This document shows, piece by piece, positions 1 through 9,127 of a stretch of 64,000 bases of DNA (position 1 is its first letter; each line of letters starts with the position of its first letter). The stretch comes from Bombilactobacillus bombi (GTDB taxonomy: Bacteria > Bacillota > Bacilli > Lactobacillales > Lactobacillaceae). The DNA lies in assembly GCF_964340835.1 (NCBI RefSeq), contig NZ_OZ204251.1. The stretch is one strand, 5' to 3'. Under the pieces are notes generated by a model. The model saw only the letters and a program-made list of their open reading frames with translations, had not been told where the DNA came from and made no database searches. A program made the position numbers and the translations under genes.

Positions 1-3000
1 TATTTATTAAATTATCAATATCTGCTTCATTAGTGATTTTTATTTCTTTATTACCTAATACTTGTGTTAGTGAGACTGTAGTTAAAGTAGATACTCCCTT
101 ACCCTCATTATTATTAGAATTTGTACCGTTTGGACCTGAAGTAGGAGTTAGTTCGTACTCTTGCACTTTGACTTGAATCTCTTGATGCAGTTTTTTACTA
201 ATGTTTCTAATTGCTTCACTTCCCCACACAATTATGTTCAAATCTTTATAGGATTTATCTTCTACCTCTTTTTGTTTTTGATTTATTTCAAAAGCAATTT
301 TTTCTTCTAATTTACTTTTTACATTAGAATCTAAATTAGCTTCTCGTACTTGTGATTCTAAGTTTTGTTGTTGTGCAAAACAAAATTGCTGAAAATCTTT
401 GAGCTTTTCATCTGCCATGTTACTAAATTGTTCAATAAAGTTTTTGTGTAATAAATTAAGTTTGGGTAAATTATCTCTTAGATTATCTTGATTAGATAAT
501 TTTTTTTCTTCTTCAACAACAGCTTTTAACTCGCTGTCATCGTTAACTCCAATTTTTATTAATTCATACTTATCTAAATCTCGCTGAACTTTTTTCCAAA
601 TGTCTTGACTGTTTTCATTATGATAGAAGTCTGTAATACCATGGTCTTCCATATCATCTTTCCAATCATACAATTGCTCCAACATCCCTGGAATTTGCTC
701 ATAAAAAATATCCTGTGCAATTGCCTGTTGCAACTTAGTCAACAAATTAACTCCAGTCTGTAAATACTGATCACCCGGCATTTGCTTTTGATTAAGATAA
801 CTATTTAATTCAACAATTTTATTATTAATCTCTGGAGCTAAGCTATTTATAATTTTTTCTGGATCATCTTTACTGCTTACAACAAACCTTTTATCTAAAA
901 TATCAGCCGCGAATTCTTTAGCAGCCTTAATTTGCTTAAGGGGAATTTCTTTTTTTGGTTGGAATGTTAATTTATCTAGATATTGCTTCTTCGTAAAATA
1001 TCCCACGACAACTTGCTTATCTGCTTGTGCCTTCGATAAGGTTAATTTCTCACCATTCATTTCTACTCGCAGGTCACCTGCTGCAAAACATTTAGCCAAA
1101 ATCCACTCAATATCTTCAGCAGTATAATGATAAGGAATTTTTTCAAATTTACTAATAACACTTCTTAAAGAAACTTTCCCCTGAATTCCAACCATTTCTG
1201 TAATTTTTGATAAAACAGTTTTGATTGCTTGTTCATTGTCATTATCTTGAACCATTTCTTGTGCATCAAATAGATTTAAGATATCTCTTTCACTTTTAGC
1301 AGCAGTAATATAAGACAATTGGCGATAAGTATCATCAATTAACATTTGCTGGGCTTGTGCTAAGGTATTGGCAAAGTCCTTATTATGGTCTAATTTTTCC
1401 CCGTTTACATAGATATTACTATCTTCCAAAGCATTAGCTATTAAACTCTTGACTGAGTCTAATAACTGGCTACGTTCTTGGGATTTTCCAATAATAATTT
1501 GTTGTCTTCGTTCATCAGTATTTCCAGCATTATTTTTTCGCAAAAATTTACTAATTTGTTCAGCTCGATGTATATAACGCAAGTATTCATTATCATCAGG
1601 TAAGTCAATAACAATTTTAGGCTCTTCAGGTGAAAGTGAAATCCGACGTAATTCTGCTTCCTGTTGATTATATTGAATACTTAAAGGTGAATATACTTGA
1701 ATTGTTAGTTCACGATTGCTAGCACCAATAGGAATATCATCAATATTTCGATTAAAGCCGAAGATATATCGTCCTTTTAATTTAGGATAAGTAAATTTGC
1801 TAGTAATAATTTGGTCAACAAACAAATAACTTGCTCCCAATATTTTAGAAACTTCTGAATCGCTCACTTCTTCATTTTTAATTTCATTATTAACATCTTG
1901 TTCAGCATCTGTTAAAAATTCATAGGCATTTAAATTTTTCAGAATATAATTTTGACTTTCTAAATCTCTTAAAGCTTGCTTAATTTTGATTTCTAAATCT
2001 TGACGATCAGAATCGATTGAATCGAGCAATAATGTTGTCAGATTATAAGGTGTTGCGTCAAAGCCATCCACATACTTCACCATGAAAAGTGTTTTTAAAA
2101 TCTGAACTGCAAAGGGATTTTGCTCATGATTAGGATTAATAATATTATCTTCTTGAGCACGGTTAATTGTCAAAGTATGATTATGGTCTAAAAATTGTGC
2201 CAAACCTTCAAAAAATAAACTAAACGGAACCAAGGCTCCAACTTCCTGATTTTCATAGGCTTGAGCAGCTTCTTGGAATGTTGCCAGCATGGAGCGCTCC
2301 CCTTCTGACAGATGCTTTCCATCTGATCCATGTAAACGAATAGCATTTAAAACATCTTGTAATAAATTAAATTGATAAGGCACAAAAGGATAATTCACTG
2401 CGAAACTCTCTGGTGAATCATATTTAGGGCGTTTGATACCAGAATCAAAGTCAATTTTATTATTAATGCTATGACGATTATCAGTATAAAGCTCTTCTAA
2501 GCGTTGAGTACTATTATCATTTTTTTGCAGAATTCTTTTTTTAATAACTTCATCAACATTAGCTGAACTCATAGAAATCCGCGTTTTAAAGCGCCCTTGA
2601 ATTTTCGAAAAATCTTGACCATTAATGTTATCAGTAACTTGATCAATTGCTTGTTGGGAAGTCACAATAACCCAAGCTTTACCATGCGTTTGGGCACCTA
2701 ATTCTTCAACAATCGTTTGTAAGTTCAACATCCGATTAACATCATCACCAATGAATTGTCCCACTTCATCAGCCAAAAAGACAACATGATGATTATTACC
2801 TTGCTCTTGAATATATTGATTAACTTTTTGAGCAAATTCTTCAATGGTAATTTCATAAGGTGTACTTAACAAGTTTATGTATCCTTGAGCATTTTCTTCA
2901 TTCATATAGTTAATTTCCACTAATGCTTGTTTAATTGTTGCAATTTGAAAGCTATAATGATTAACACCCATTGACCAATCCATACCAGATAATTCTGCAA

Positions 3001-3559
3001 ACTTACTTTGAAATTGTTGATATAAGTCCTTTTTCTCTAAGTCTTCTTCTAAATCTGCAATATATGGACTCTTTGTCGAATAACCACGCATCTCATTAAA
3101 AACACTAACAAAAACATTTAAAATAGCGTTATGATCTTTGCCAGCATTAGCATCTGCTTTAGAATCAATATTAAATAAGATCACATCTGTGGGTATTTGT
3201 GCTGCTTGTTCCATTTGTCCCAAGACAAAAGAATCAACTATTTTGTTGTCTTCTTTAAAGTAATCTAAAGCTGATTTCCCAGCAACTTGTTCATTACCTA
3301 AAAGGTAAGATAAAATTTTCAAAAAATGCGATTTACCAGAGCCGAAAAAGCCATCAATCCATACGCCCATATTATCTGTATTACCATCAATACTCTTTTG
3401 ATAAGCATCAAAAAAACTAGCAAAATGTTGTTGTAATTCTTTGGTTACAACATATTCTTCTAACTCTTGTTTTTTGATATCTTCTTGAATTTGACCAACT
3501 TTAACAACACCTTTAATATCTCGATCAATTGATTTTTTGAATATATCTTTAATTATCAT
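1..3559 (-). CDS. brxC: BREX system P-loop protein BrxC (3' end beyond window)
   Basis: Large ATPase of the BREX phage-exclusion system. BREX methylates host DNA and blocks phage replication. The frame is open from an ATG at 3559, preceded by an AAGGAG site, to the window edge: about 1,186 codons, near the roughly 1,200 usual for BrxC, so only the last few residues are missing. A Walker A motif (GFFGSGKSHF) lies near residue 75 and a Walker B-like segment (VVFLADEVGQF) near residue 260, followed by a long, Gln/Glu-rich helical region. It follows brxA and brxB in the order typical of type I BREX. I checked both ends by hand and they share one frame; I did not translate every internal codon. 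The methylase pglX, the phosphatase pglZ and brxL would lie left of the window. Confidence 0.93.
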   Translation of the reverse strand, partial: MIIKDIFKKSIDRDIKGVVKVGQIQEDIKKQELEEYVVTKELQQHFASFFDAYQKSIDGNTDNMGVWIDGFFGSGKSHFLKILSYLLGNEQVAGKSALDYFKEDNKIVDSFVLGQMEQAAQIPTDVILFNIDSKADANAGKDHNAILNVFVSVFNEMRGYSTKSPYIADLEEDLEKKDLYQQFQSKFAELSGMDWSMGVNHYSFQIATIKQALVEINYMNEENAQGYINLLSTPYEITIEEFAQKVNQYIQEQGNNHHVVFLADEVGQFIGDDVNRMLNLQTIVEELGAQTHGKAWVIVTSQQAIDQVTDNINGQDFSKIQGRFKTRISMSSANVDEVIKKRILQKNDNSTQRLEELYTDNRHSINNKIDFDSGIKRPKYDSPESFAVNYPFVPYQFNLLQDVLNAIRLHGSDGKHLSEGERSMLATFQEAAQAYENQEVGALVPFSLFFEGLAQFLDHNHTLTINRAQEDNIINPNHEQNPFAVQILKTLFMVKYVDGFDATPYNLTTLLLDSIDSDRQDLEIKIKQALRDLESQNYILKNLNAYEFLTDAEQDVNNEIKNEEVSDSEVSKILGASYLFVDQIITSKFTYPKLKGRYIFGFNRNIDDIPIGASNRELTIQVYSPLSIQYNQQEAELRRISLSPEEPKIVIDLPDDNEYLRYIHRAEQISKFLRKNNAGNTDERRQQIIIGKSQERSQLLDSVKSLIANALEDSNIYVNGEKLDHNKDFANTLAQAQQMLIDDTYRQLSYITAAKSERDILNLFDAQEMVQDNDNEQAIKTVLSKITEMVGIQGKVSLRSVISKFEKIPYHYTAEDIEWILAKCFAAGDLRVEMNGEKLTLSKAQADKQVVVGYFTKKQYLDKLTFQPKKEIPLKQIKAAKEFAADILDKRFVVSSKDDPEKIINSLAPEINNKIVELNSYLNQKQMPGDQYLQTGVNLLTKLQQAIAQDIFYEQIPGMLEQLYDWKDDMEDHGITDFYHNENSQDIWKKVQRDLDKYELIKIGVNDDSELKAVVEEEKKLSNQDNLRDNLPKLNLLHKNFIEQFSNMADEKLKDFQQFCFAQQQNLESQVREANLDSNVKSKLEEKIAFEINQKQKEVEDKSYKDLNIIVWGSEAIRNISKKLHQEIQVKVQEYELTPTSGPNGTNSNNNEGKGVSTLTTVSLTQVLGNKEIKITNEADIDNLIN

Positions 3560-3572
3560 TTTTATTTTCTCC

Positions 3573-4148
3573 TTAAATACTAAATGCTCGATAATAATTA
3601 CTATCTTCAACTTTCCCAAAAGCCTTAAGACTCAATCCATCATAACTGCCAGGATAAAACATAACTACTGGATATTCATCAATAATTTGAGTCATAGTAT
3701 TCAAAATTTTATGAGCTCTCAAAATTGGATAAATTTGACCAATGCCCGTCAAAAAGATAACAGATTTACTATCAGCTAAGTGATTGTTAATATATTTCAC
3801 AATAATATTATTATCTTCATCCATTTCCAAAATATTATTAATTTGCACTATTACTTCTGTCAACCCGTGTGCTAATTCCATTTGCATCAATGGTTTTTGA
3901 TAATGAAATTGATTGATATAATCAAGCACAATATCAAAAATATTAAAAACTTGAATGTTTAGATTGCCAATAGGATTGGCTTTTAAATAATTTATTCTTT
4001 CGCGGACTTGCATTTCTTCATGTGGATTATAGGCAAAAATATAATAACCTACTTCATTAGATAAGCCAGCATTATTTTGAAAACTGGCTTGAGAAATTTT
4101 TTTTTCTAAACGTTGAAATTTTTCTTCTAAAGTTTCTCTTTTTTCCAC
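3573..4148 (-). CDS. brxB: BREX protein BrxB (DUF1788)
   Basis: Small conserved BREX component of 191 aa, the usual BrxB length. Its molecular role is not settled in the family. The N-terminus is charged and probably coiled (EKRETLEEKFQRLEKKI). The C-terminal half carries the family pattern FLTGIGQIYPILRAHKILN followed by PVVMFYPGSYDG. It sits 2 bp after brxA and 13 bp before brxC, so the three genes are almost certainly one transcript. The alternative name is DUF1788 protein; no other family fits. Confidence 0.92.
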   Translation of the reverse strand: MEKRETLEEKFQRLEKKISQASFQNNAGLSNEVGYYIFAYNPHEEMQVRERINYLKANPIGNLNIQVFNIFDIVLDYINQFHYQKPLMQMELAHGLTEVIVQINNILEMDEDNNIIVKYINNHLADSKSVIFLTGIGQIYPILRAHKILNTMTQIIDEYPVVMFYPGSYDGLSLKAFGKVEDSNYYRAFSI

Positions 4149-4150
4149 TA

Positions 4151-4750
4151 TTAAGATCCCTCCAATGTACTTAATTCATAGTCCAAATGTGCCGCTTTTA
4201 ATGCCTGAATTAAGAAGATATCTAGCATTATCGGCGTCACGTCATCAGAATTCTTTCGTTGATTCTTCTTTACTAATCCTGTTTCTCTCAAAAGAGATTT
4301 AATAGTAGATTTCAGATGATGGATAGTTGCCTCTCGCCAAGAAGCTATTTGAGCATTTTCTTCTTGTTTACGCGTTAAAAAAGCTTGAATTTCAGCATCT
4401 TCTAATTTACGATCACCTAGAATTAATTCATCTCGATATACTTCATACATAAATTCTCGTAATAATCGATTGGTTAGCATAATTCCTAAGAAATCAACTA
4501 ATTTTTGATTAGTGACATCTAGTTGAAAATAAACTTCTCGAACTTCTTGTGGAATAGCAATAATTCTATTAGTTAAAGCCCGTGACATTCTTTGTGCACG
4601 GTTAGTAGAGCTAGCTTGAAAAATATTTTTTTGATCACTCAAATTTTTGACTTCCGAGTAAGTCTTGCCTTGGTTTAAATAATTAAGATACAGATTAAAT
4701 TCTTCATACCATAAACTTTGAGAAACAATACCAGCATTGTAATATTTCAT
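4151..4750 (-). CDS. brxA: BREX protein BrxA (DUF1819)
   Basis: First gene of the BREX operon, 199 aa, matching DUF1819/BrxA in length and in its start (YYNAGIVSQSLWYEEFNLYL). Family members are small helical proteins; a DNA-binding role has been proposed from structures. The sequence is rich in helix-forming charged residues, with repeated Arg (RAQRMSRALTNRII). A weak GGGGTAA ribosome site precedes the ATG. A likely promoter lies about 40 bp upstream. The gene is divergent from two small HTH genes that may regulate it. Confidence 0.92.
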   Translation of the reverse strand: MKYYNAGIVSQSLWYEEFNLYLNYLNQGKTYSEVKNLSDQKNIFQASSTNRAQRMSRALTNRIIAIPQEVREVYFQLDVTNQKLVDFLGIMLTNRLLREFMYEVYRDELILGDRKLEDAEIQAFLTRKQEENAQIASWREATIHHLKSTIKSLLRETGLVKKNQRKNSDDVTPIMLDIFLIQALKAAHLDYELSTLEGS

Positions 4751-4787
4751 TAAATTACCCCATTTATAATTTTATGCGGCTATTTAG

Positions 4788-4817
4788 ATTGTAGCCCACT
4801 AAACTTCAGCTTGTCCA
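4788..4817 (-). promoter_or_regulatory. putative promoter of the BREX operon
   Basis: On the minus strand a TGGACA -35 box is followed after 18 bp by a TACAAT -10 box, about 38 bp before the brxA start codon. This is the best sigma-A-like match in the divergent gap. It is inferred from sequence only. Confidence 0.45.
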
Positions 4818-4952
4818 TCAATCTTTTATTTTACAAGTTAAAAAATATATAAAACTTTTAAAATAACTAAAAGCAAAACAGTTCTACAAAATTATTTTAT
4901 TATTTGTTGTAATATTATACGATTTTACTAATTTTACTTAGGAGTTTATCTT

Positions 4953-5189
4953 ATGAATAACGATGCACAACTAATTACTCAACGGCTAATTGATTATCTT
5001 CAAAAAAGAAATTTAACTATTAATCGAATAGCAACTTTATCAAATTTATCGCAATCCACTATCAATAATCTTTTTGATGGTTCCACAAAAAGTCCAACAA
5101 TTTCGACTGTTAGAGCTATCTGTTATGGATTAAATATATCTGTTACAGAATTTTTTGATTTTCCACCCTATAATGAAGTTGAAAGATAA
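4953..5189 (+). CDS. small Cro/CI-type (XRE) HTH protein, copy 1
   Basis: A 78 aa protein that is almost entirely one helix-turn-helix domain: NRIATLSNLSQSTINNLFDG forms the helix-turn-helix and is followed by TISTVRAICYGLNISVTEFFDF. It starts at an ATG after TTAGGAG. No sensor or oligomerisation domain is present beyond the C-terminal tail PPYNEVE. A close paralogue lies 95 bp downstream. Its position divergent from brxA makes it a candidate BREX regulator, but the known BREX regulator BrxR is a larger WYL-domain protein, so this is inference. Confidence 0.85.
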   Translation: MNNDAQLITQRLIDYLQKRNLTINRIATLSNLSQSTINNLFDGSTKSPTISTVRAICYGLNISVTEFFDFPPYNEVER

Positions 5190-5284
5190 AACGATTAACA
5201 GAGTTATTGCTGAGATTAGTTATAGAATTTTTGATATATTTATGGTAATTAATACTAAAGAGCACATTTTTTAGGAGTATTATT

Positions 5285-5518
5285 ATGAATGATCATGAAT
5301 TAATAATTAATCGTCTATACAAATTGTTAAGTGAAAGAAATCTGACAATTAATCGTTTAGCCACTTTATCAGGAGTCAGTCAATCAACAATTGCTTCATT
5401 AATTAATCGACCTACCGGTGTACCCAAAGCTGATACTTTACGTCAACTGTGTTCTGGATTAGGAATTTCAGTTGTCGAATTCTTTGATTTTCCACCATAT
5501 AATGAGGTTGAGAAATAA
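5285..5518 (+). CDS. small Cro/CI-type (XRE) HTH protein, copy 2
   Basis: A 77 aa paralogue of the preceding gene, with the same layout: INRLATLSGVSQSTIASLIN, then TLRQLCSGLGISVVEFFDF and the same tail PPYNEVE. It starts at an ATG after a TTAGGAG site. The two proteins differ most in the recognition-helix region (NNLFDGSTKSPTIS versus ASLINRPTGVPKAD), which suggests different DNA targets. A strong hairpin terminator follows directly. Role unknown; possible partner or antagonist of copy 1. Confidence 0.85.
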   Translation: MNDHELIINRLYKLLSERNLTINRLATLSGVSQSTIASLINRPTGVPKADTLRQLCSGLGISVVEFFDFPPYNEVEK

Positions 5519-5552
5519 AAACCAGATAGGTTAAAATAACCTAACTGGTTTT
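5517..5552. terminator. bidirectional terminator between HTH gene and GH1 gene
   Basis: A near-perfect hairpin, AAAACCAG-ATAGGTTA / TAACCTAA-CTGGTTTT, with A- and T-runs on both sides. It sits between convergent genes and can serve both strands. Confidence 0.8.
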
Positions 5553-5595
5553 AAATACTCATATAAATATTTTTATCGTTATCAATTTATAATAT

Positions 5596-7032
5596 TTATA
5601 ATTCTTCTCCGTTTGATGAAATAACTTTCTTATACCAATAAAAAGAGTCCTTATTGTACAATTTACCACTGCCATTACCAAAATCATCATAATCAACATA
5701 GACATATCCATAGCGCTTACTCATTTCAGCAGTTCCTGCACTAACAATATCAAATGGAGCCCATGAGCAATATGCAAAAATATCTGCTCCATCTATAACT
5801 GCTTGTTTAAGTGCTTTTATATGCTTCTTTAGATAATCAATTCGATATTGATCATGAACCTTTCCATCAATTAATTTATCTTCAAATCCAAAACCATTTT
5901 CACCAATCATCATTGGTATATGATAGCGATCCCAATAATTAGACATCGTTACATAAAGTCCTGAGGGATTAATTGCCCAGCCCCATTCATTTTCTTTTAG
6001 GTAGGGATTTTTAGTTGTATCTGCAGGATCAATGCCGTTTTTAGAAGCATCAACGCAGTATGAATAATAATATGATATACATAAAAAATCTGCCAAATTA
6101 TCATGTATTATTTTTTCATCTTCTGGAAGTGTCTTTAATTGAATATTATTATCTTTAAAATATTGAAGTGCATAATCAGGATAATTACCCAAAATTTGAA
6201 CATCTCCAAAGAAATATTGCATCCTATTCCTTTTAAAGGCTAATTCAACATCTTCTGGTCTACAAGAATAAGGTTGTAATATACAATCTGCTAACATTGT
6301 ACCAATTTTATTATCTGGATAATGTTCTTGTGCATAACTTTTAACTAAACCAAAAGCTACAAATTGATGATGAATTCCTTGGAATTGTTGCTCAAGATAA
6401 TTATTATTTTTATCATACAATATTCCCAAAGAACCAAAACTTTCATATTGAATAAGATTAATTTGATTTATTACAATCCAATATTTCACTAAATCATGAA
6501 AATTATCTAATAATACTGTACAATAATTCAAAAACAAATTAATAAGTTTGCGATTTTCCCAACCACCATATTTGGTAACTAAATTAATTGGCATTTCATA
6601 ATGTGACATAGTTACAATAGGAGTGATTCCTCGTTTTTTTAAACTAGTTAGTACGTTTCTATAATGTTGTAATCCTTTTTTATTTGGTTCTTTTTCATCT
6701 CCATTTGGAAAAATCCTAGTCCAAGCAATTGACATTCTAAAGCAGCTAAAGCCCATATCTTCCAGTTTATCAAAATACTCTTCATAACGATCGTAAAAGT
6801 GCACACCATTTCTTTTAGGATAAAATAATTCATTATTATTCATAAAATTATCCAACGCTTGTTTGGTAACATGGTTAAAATTTAAAGATTTACGATTAAT
6901 TCCTTTTGTATAAGGTTGAATATCAGCAGTACTTATACCTTTACCATCTTTATTCCATGCTCCTTCGCATTGATTAGCTGCGGTTGCTCCTCCCCAAAGA
7001 AAATTATCTTTAAAGCCATTTTTAGATTTCAC
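5596..7032 (-). CDS. GH1 6-phospho-beta-glucosidase family protein with Gln in place of the acid/base Glu
   Basis: Cytoplasmic GH1 enzyme of 478 aa, usual family length, expected to split 6-phospho-beta-glucosides delivered by the adjacent PTS. The N-terminus FLWGGATAANQCEGAW is diagnostic. The nucleophile Glu is at about residue 378 (GENGFG). The phosphate-binding loop SAGTAEMSKRYGYVYVD supports a 6-phospho substrate. The acid/base motif, normally NE(I/P)N, reads NQIN, so residue 190 is Gln; the codon is CAA. Plant myrosinases have the same change and act on thioglucosides. The GTG start overlaps the TAG stop of the IIA gene, so translation is probably coupled. Substrate is unknown; it may be a thioglucoside or another glucoside with a good leaving group. 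Confidence 0.9.
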   Translation of the reverse strand: MKSKNGFKDNFLWGGATAANQCEGAWNKDGKGISTADIQPYTKGINRKSLNFNHVTKQALDNFMNNNELFYPKRNGVHFYDRYEEYFDKLEDMGFSCFRMSIAWTRIFPNGDEKEPNKKGLQHYRNVLTSLKKRGITPIVTMSHYEMPINLVTKYGGWENRKLINLFLNYCTVLLDNFHDLVKYWIVINQINLIQYESFGSLGILYDKNNNYLEQQFQGIHHQFVAFGLVKSYAQEHYPDNKIGTMLADCILQPYSCRPEDVELAFKRNRMQYFFGDVQILGNYPDYALQYFKDNNIQLKTLPEDEKIIHDNLADFLCISYYYSYCVDASKNGIDPADTTKNPYLKENEWGWAINPSGLYVTMSNYWDRYHIPMMIGENGFGFEDKLIDGKVHDQYRIDYLKKHIKALKQAVIDGADIFAYCSWAPFDIVSAGTAEMSKRYGYVYVDYDDFGNGSGKLYNKDSFYWYKKVISSNGEEL

Positions 7033-7370
7033 TATTTAATATCCTCTTCTTGTTTATTTTTAATAAATGTTTTTACTAGTTTTATAAGTTGTTTAGTGCA
7101 ATTAAATTCTGTTGTTGTTGCCATTAATGTGTCTTGAGCATGGTTAAATAATATAGAATAAGGTATATTTTCACCATTTGCTTCTTTTTGAAGTAAATTC
7201 GTCTGTGCTTTATGTGCTAATAAAATACTTTCATGCGCTGACTGTAATTTTTTTTCTGCCTTATTTAATTGTAAATTAGCAATATTATCACCAGCTTCAC
7301 TAATTAATTTTCGGGCATCCCCAGCATGCAAAATTATATTCATGGCAATACTCACTAATTTATCATTCAT
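7032..7370 (-). CDS. PTS lactose/cellobiose-family IIA component
   Basis: Cytoplasmic phosphocarrier of 112 aa. It passes phosphate from HPr to the IIB protein of the same operon. The family pattern is clear: IAMNIILHAGDARKLI near the start, ESILLAHKAQT with a conserved His, and FNHAQDTLMAT near residue 80. I chose the ATG at 7370 because it follows TAAGGAGA at the right distance; a longer frame would overlap the IIC gene. It lies between the IIC gene and the GH1 gene. Confidence 0.92.
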   Translation of the reverse strand: MNDKLVSIAMNIILHAGDARKLISEAGDNIANLQLNKAEKKLQSAHESILLAHKAQTNLLQKEANGENIPYSILFNHAQDTLMATTTEFNCTKQLIKLVKTFIKNKQEEDIK

Positions 7371-7390
7371 ATTTATAAGATTTCTCCTTA

Positions 7391-8623
7391 TCAATTTATA
7401 CTTTGTTCTTCTTTTACACATTGAGAATCATACACTTTGTAAAATGGGTACCAAGTTATACTCAACAAAATAAACACAATTACATACAAAATAATTCCTC
7501 CAACTTCTGGGCATACTAACCAAGTTGAAATAGGTTGTGGAAGATTATACATTGTGAACAATTTATCTGGAATCGATACTAAACCATTTTTTAGTGTCAA
7601 ATAAACAATAGTTGGAACTGTGAGTGAATTAATCCACATAGGTATCATTAACATTGGATTCCAAGTTATCGGTGTCCCAAAAACAAGTGGCTCATTAATA
7701 TTAAAGATTGATGGTATTATTGTAGCTCGAGATATTGCTTTCAATTTTTCTGATTTGGCTCCCAGCATCATTATATTTAATGGTAATGTTCCTCCTTGTC
7801 CACCAATGAAAACCCATCCACAATATATAACTTCAAATGTTGTAATATTAGTTGCCGGTTGCCCTTTGGCAACTGCTGCCGCATTAGCAGCAATTGCTCC
7901 TAAACAAATTGTAAAAGTAACTGGTGTAACAATCCAACTACTAATCCCGAAAGAATATATAAGAACTGGAATGAAACATACAGCTAAAAATCCTGGTAAT
8001 GTTTGAGCAAAATTGGTAATAGGATTAAATATATCTACAACTAGTTTAAAAAAGTCAAATTTCATTAAATAAACTAAAATGTAACCAATAAATAAAATAA
8101 TAGAAATCGGAATCATACTGTCAAACCAAGATGTAACAATTTCAGGTATAGACGTATCCTCTTTAAAAAATGAAAATTTAGAAAAGAAATTCATGATTAT
8201 TGCAACTATAATTCCAGCAAAAATAGCAACTAACATACCGCCAGCACCCAAGCGATTAAAATCAAGTGTTGCACCTTTAGAAGTAAACTTAATATCAATT
8301 AACATAAGAAATAGTCCCATTGAACTAAATCCTGCAATTATCTTTTTCTTAGATTGCTTCTTCTTTTCCATTATCTGATAAGGAAGTAAAAAGCTTATAA
8401 ACAATGAGAAAATACCAAATGAAAAAGTATTTATTGGTGTTAAATCTGGCATTCCTTTCCAAATATTTTTAAAAAGATTTAAAACTGATATAAGAGAACC
8501 AACGAAAATCATCGGCAATGACATCATAATTGCATTTTGAATTGACTGTATCCAGATGTTTTTACTTATTTTTCTTGTAAAAGGTGTTAATGTATCATTT
8601 AACCACTTTGTAATTGCATTCAT
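7391..8623 (-). CDS. PTS cellobiose-family IIC permease
   Basis: Membrane channel of the sugar PTS, 410 aa, with about ten hydrophobic segments. The loop STFEVIYCGWVFIGGQGGTLPLN and the motif SIFNINEPLVFGTPITWNP are typical of the lactose/cellobiose IIC family. The second motif holds the conserved NEP used in substrate binding. The ATG at 8623 is preferred because GCAGGTG lies six bases before it. The gene is downstream of IIB and upstream of IIA, as separate single-domain proteins. Confidence 0.92.
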   Translation of the reverse strand: MNAITKWLNDTLTPFTRKISKNIWIQSIQNAIMMSLPMIFVGSLISVLNLFKNIWKGMPDLTPINTFSFGIFSLFISFLLPYQIMEKKKQSKKKIIAGFSSMGLFLMLIDIKFTSKGATLDFNRLGAGGMLVAIFAGIIVAIIMNFFSKFSFFKEDTSIPEIVTSWFDSMIPISIILFIGYILVYLMKFDFFKLVVDIFNPITNFAQTLPGFLAVCFIPVLIYSFGISSWIVTPVTFTICLGAIAANAAAVAKGQPATNITTFEVIYCGWVFIGGQGGTLPLNIMMLGAKSEKLKAISRATIIPSIFNINEPLVFGTPITWNPMLMIPMWINSLTVPTIVYLTLKNGLVSIPDKLFTMYNLPQPISTWLVCPEVGGIILYVIVFILLSITWYPFYKVYDSQCVKEEQSIN

Positions 8624-8637
8624 GTATTTCACCTGCC

Positions 8638-8952
8638 TTAATCAGTTATATTTTCTAGTGCTAAATCTAATGCAGCTTTACCATCAAGACGTCCATAGAT
8701 TTTTTGCGGGATTATTTTTAATGGCACATTTTTATCTTGTGTTGTTTCACGTAACTCATTTTCTAAATATTCTATATGCGGACCAATTAATAAAATATCT
8801 ATATCGTTAATATATTCTTCAATTTCTGATTCACTAACAGCTTTTATTTTCAAATTTAATTGCCTTTTTTTTGCTTCTTTTCTCATACTACTAGCCATAA
8901 ATCCACTACTGGCACCAGAGCCACATGCTAATAAAATAAATTTTTCGTTCAT
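8638..8952 (-). CDS. PTS lactose/cellobiose-family IIB component
   Basis: Cytoplasmic phosphotransferase of 104 aa, first gene of the operon. The phosphorylated Cys lies in LLACGSGASSGFMAS at about residue 10. The rest follows the IIB fold, with DILLIGPHIEY in the middle and IIPQKIYGRLDGKAALDLAL at the end. The ATG at 8952 is chosen because GGAGGAG lies directly upstream; an in-frame ATG 15 bases earlier overlaps that ribosome site. Fourteen bases separate it from the IIC start. Confidence 0.92.
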   Translation of the reverse strand: MNEKFILLACGSGASSGFMASSMRKEAKKRQLNLKIKAVSESEIEEYINDIDILLIGPHIEYLENELRETTQDKNVPLKIIPQKIYGRLDGKAALDLALENITD

Positions 8953-9020
8953 TATTTTCTCCTCCATTCCTGTTATTAATTTAATTATCTATAGTCTTCA
9001 TTTCATTATCAAATAAACCA

Positions 9021-9038
9021 ATGCACCAACGGGTGAAT
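9021..9038. promoter_or_regulatory. candidate operator dyad in the PTS/regulator divergent region
   Basis: An imperfect inverted repeat, ATGCACC-AACG-GGTGAAT (6 of 7 pairs), lies between the divergent IIB and PRD-regulator genes. It is more G+C-rich than its surroundings. It is a plausible binding site for the PRD activator; this is inference from position and symmetry. Confidence 0.4.
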
Positions 9039-9127
9039 GATTTTATTAGTAAATATGTAAATTTATTTTTATTATATATTTGAATAGAGAAGTAACTATT
9101 TTGTCTTAAGAGACGGGAGTGAGTTAT

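Noticed and set aside
6648..6833. Small frame inside the GH1 gene in another frame
   Set aside because: It is a shadow of the real gene, with no ribosome site.
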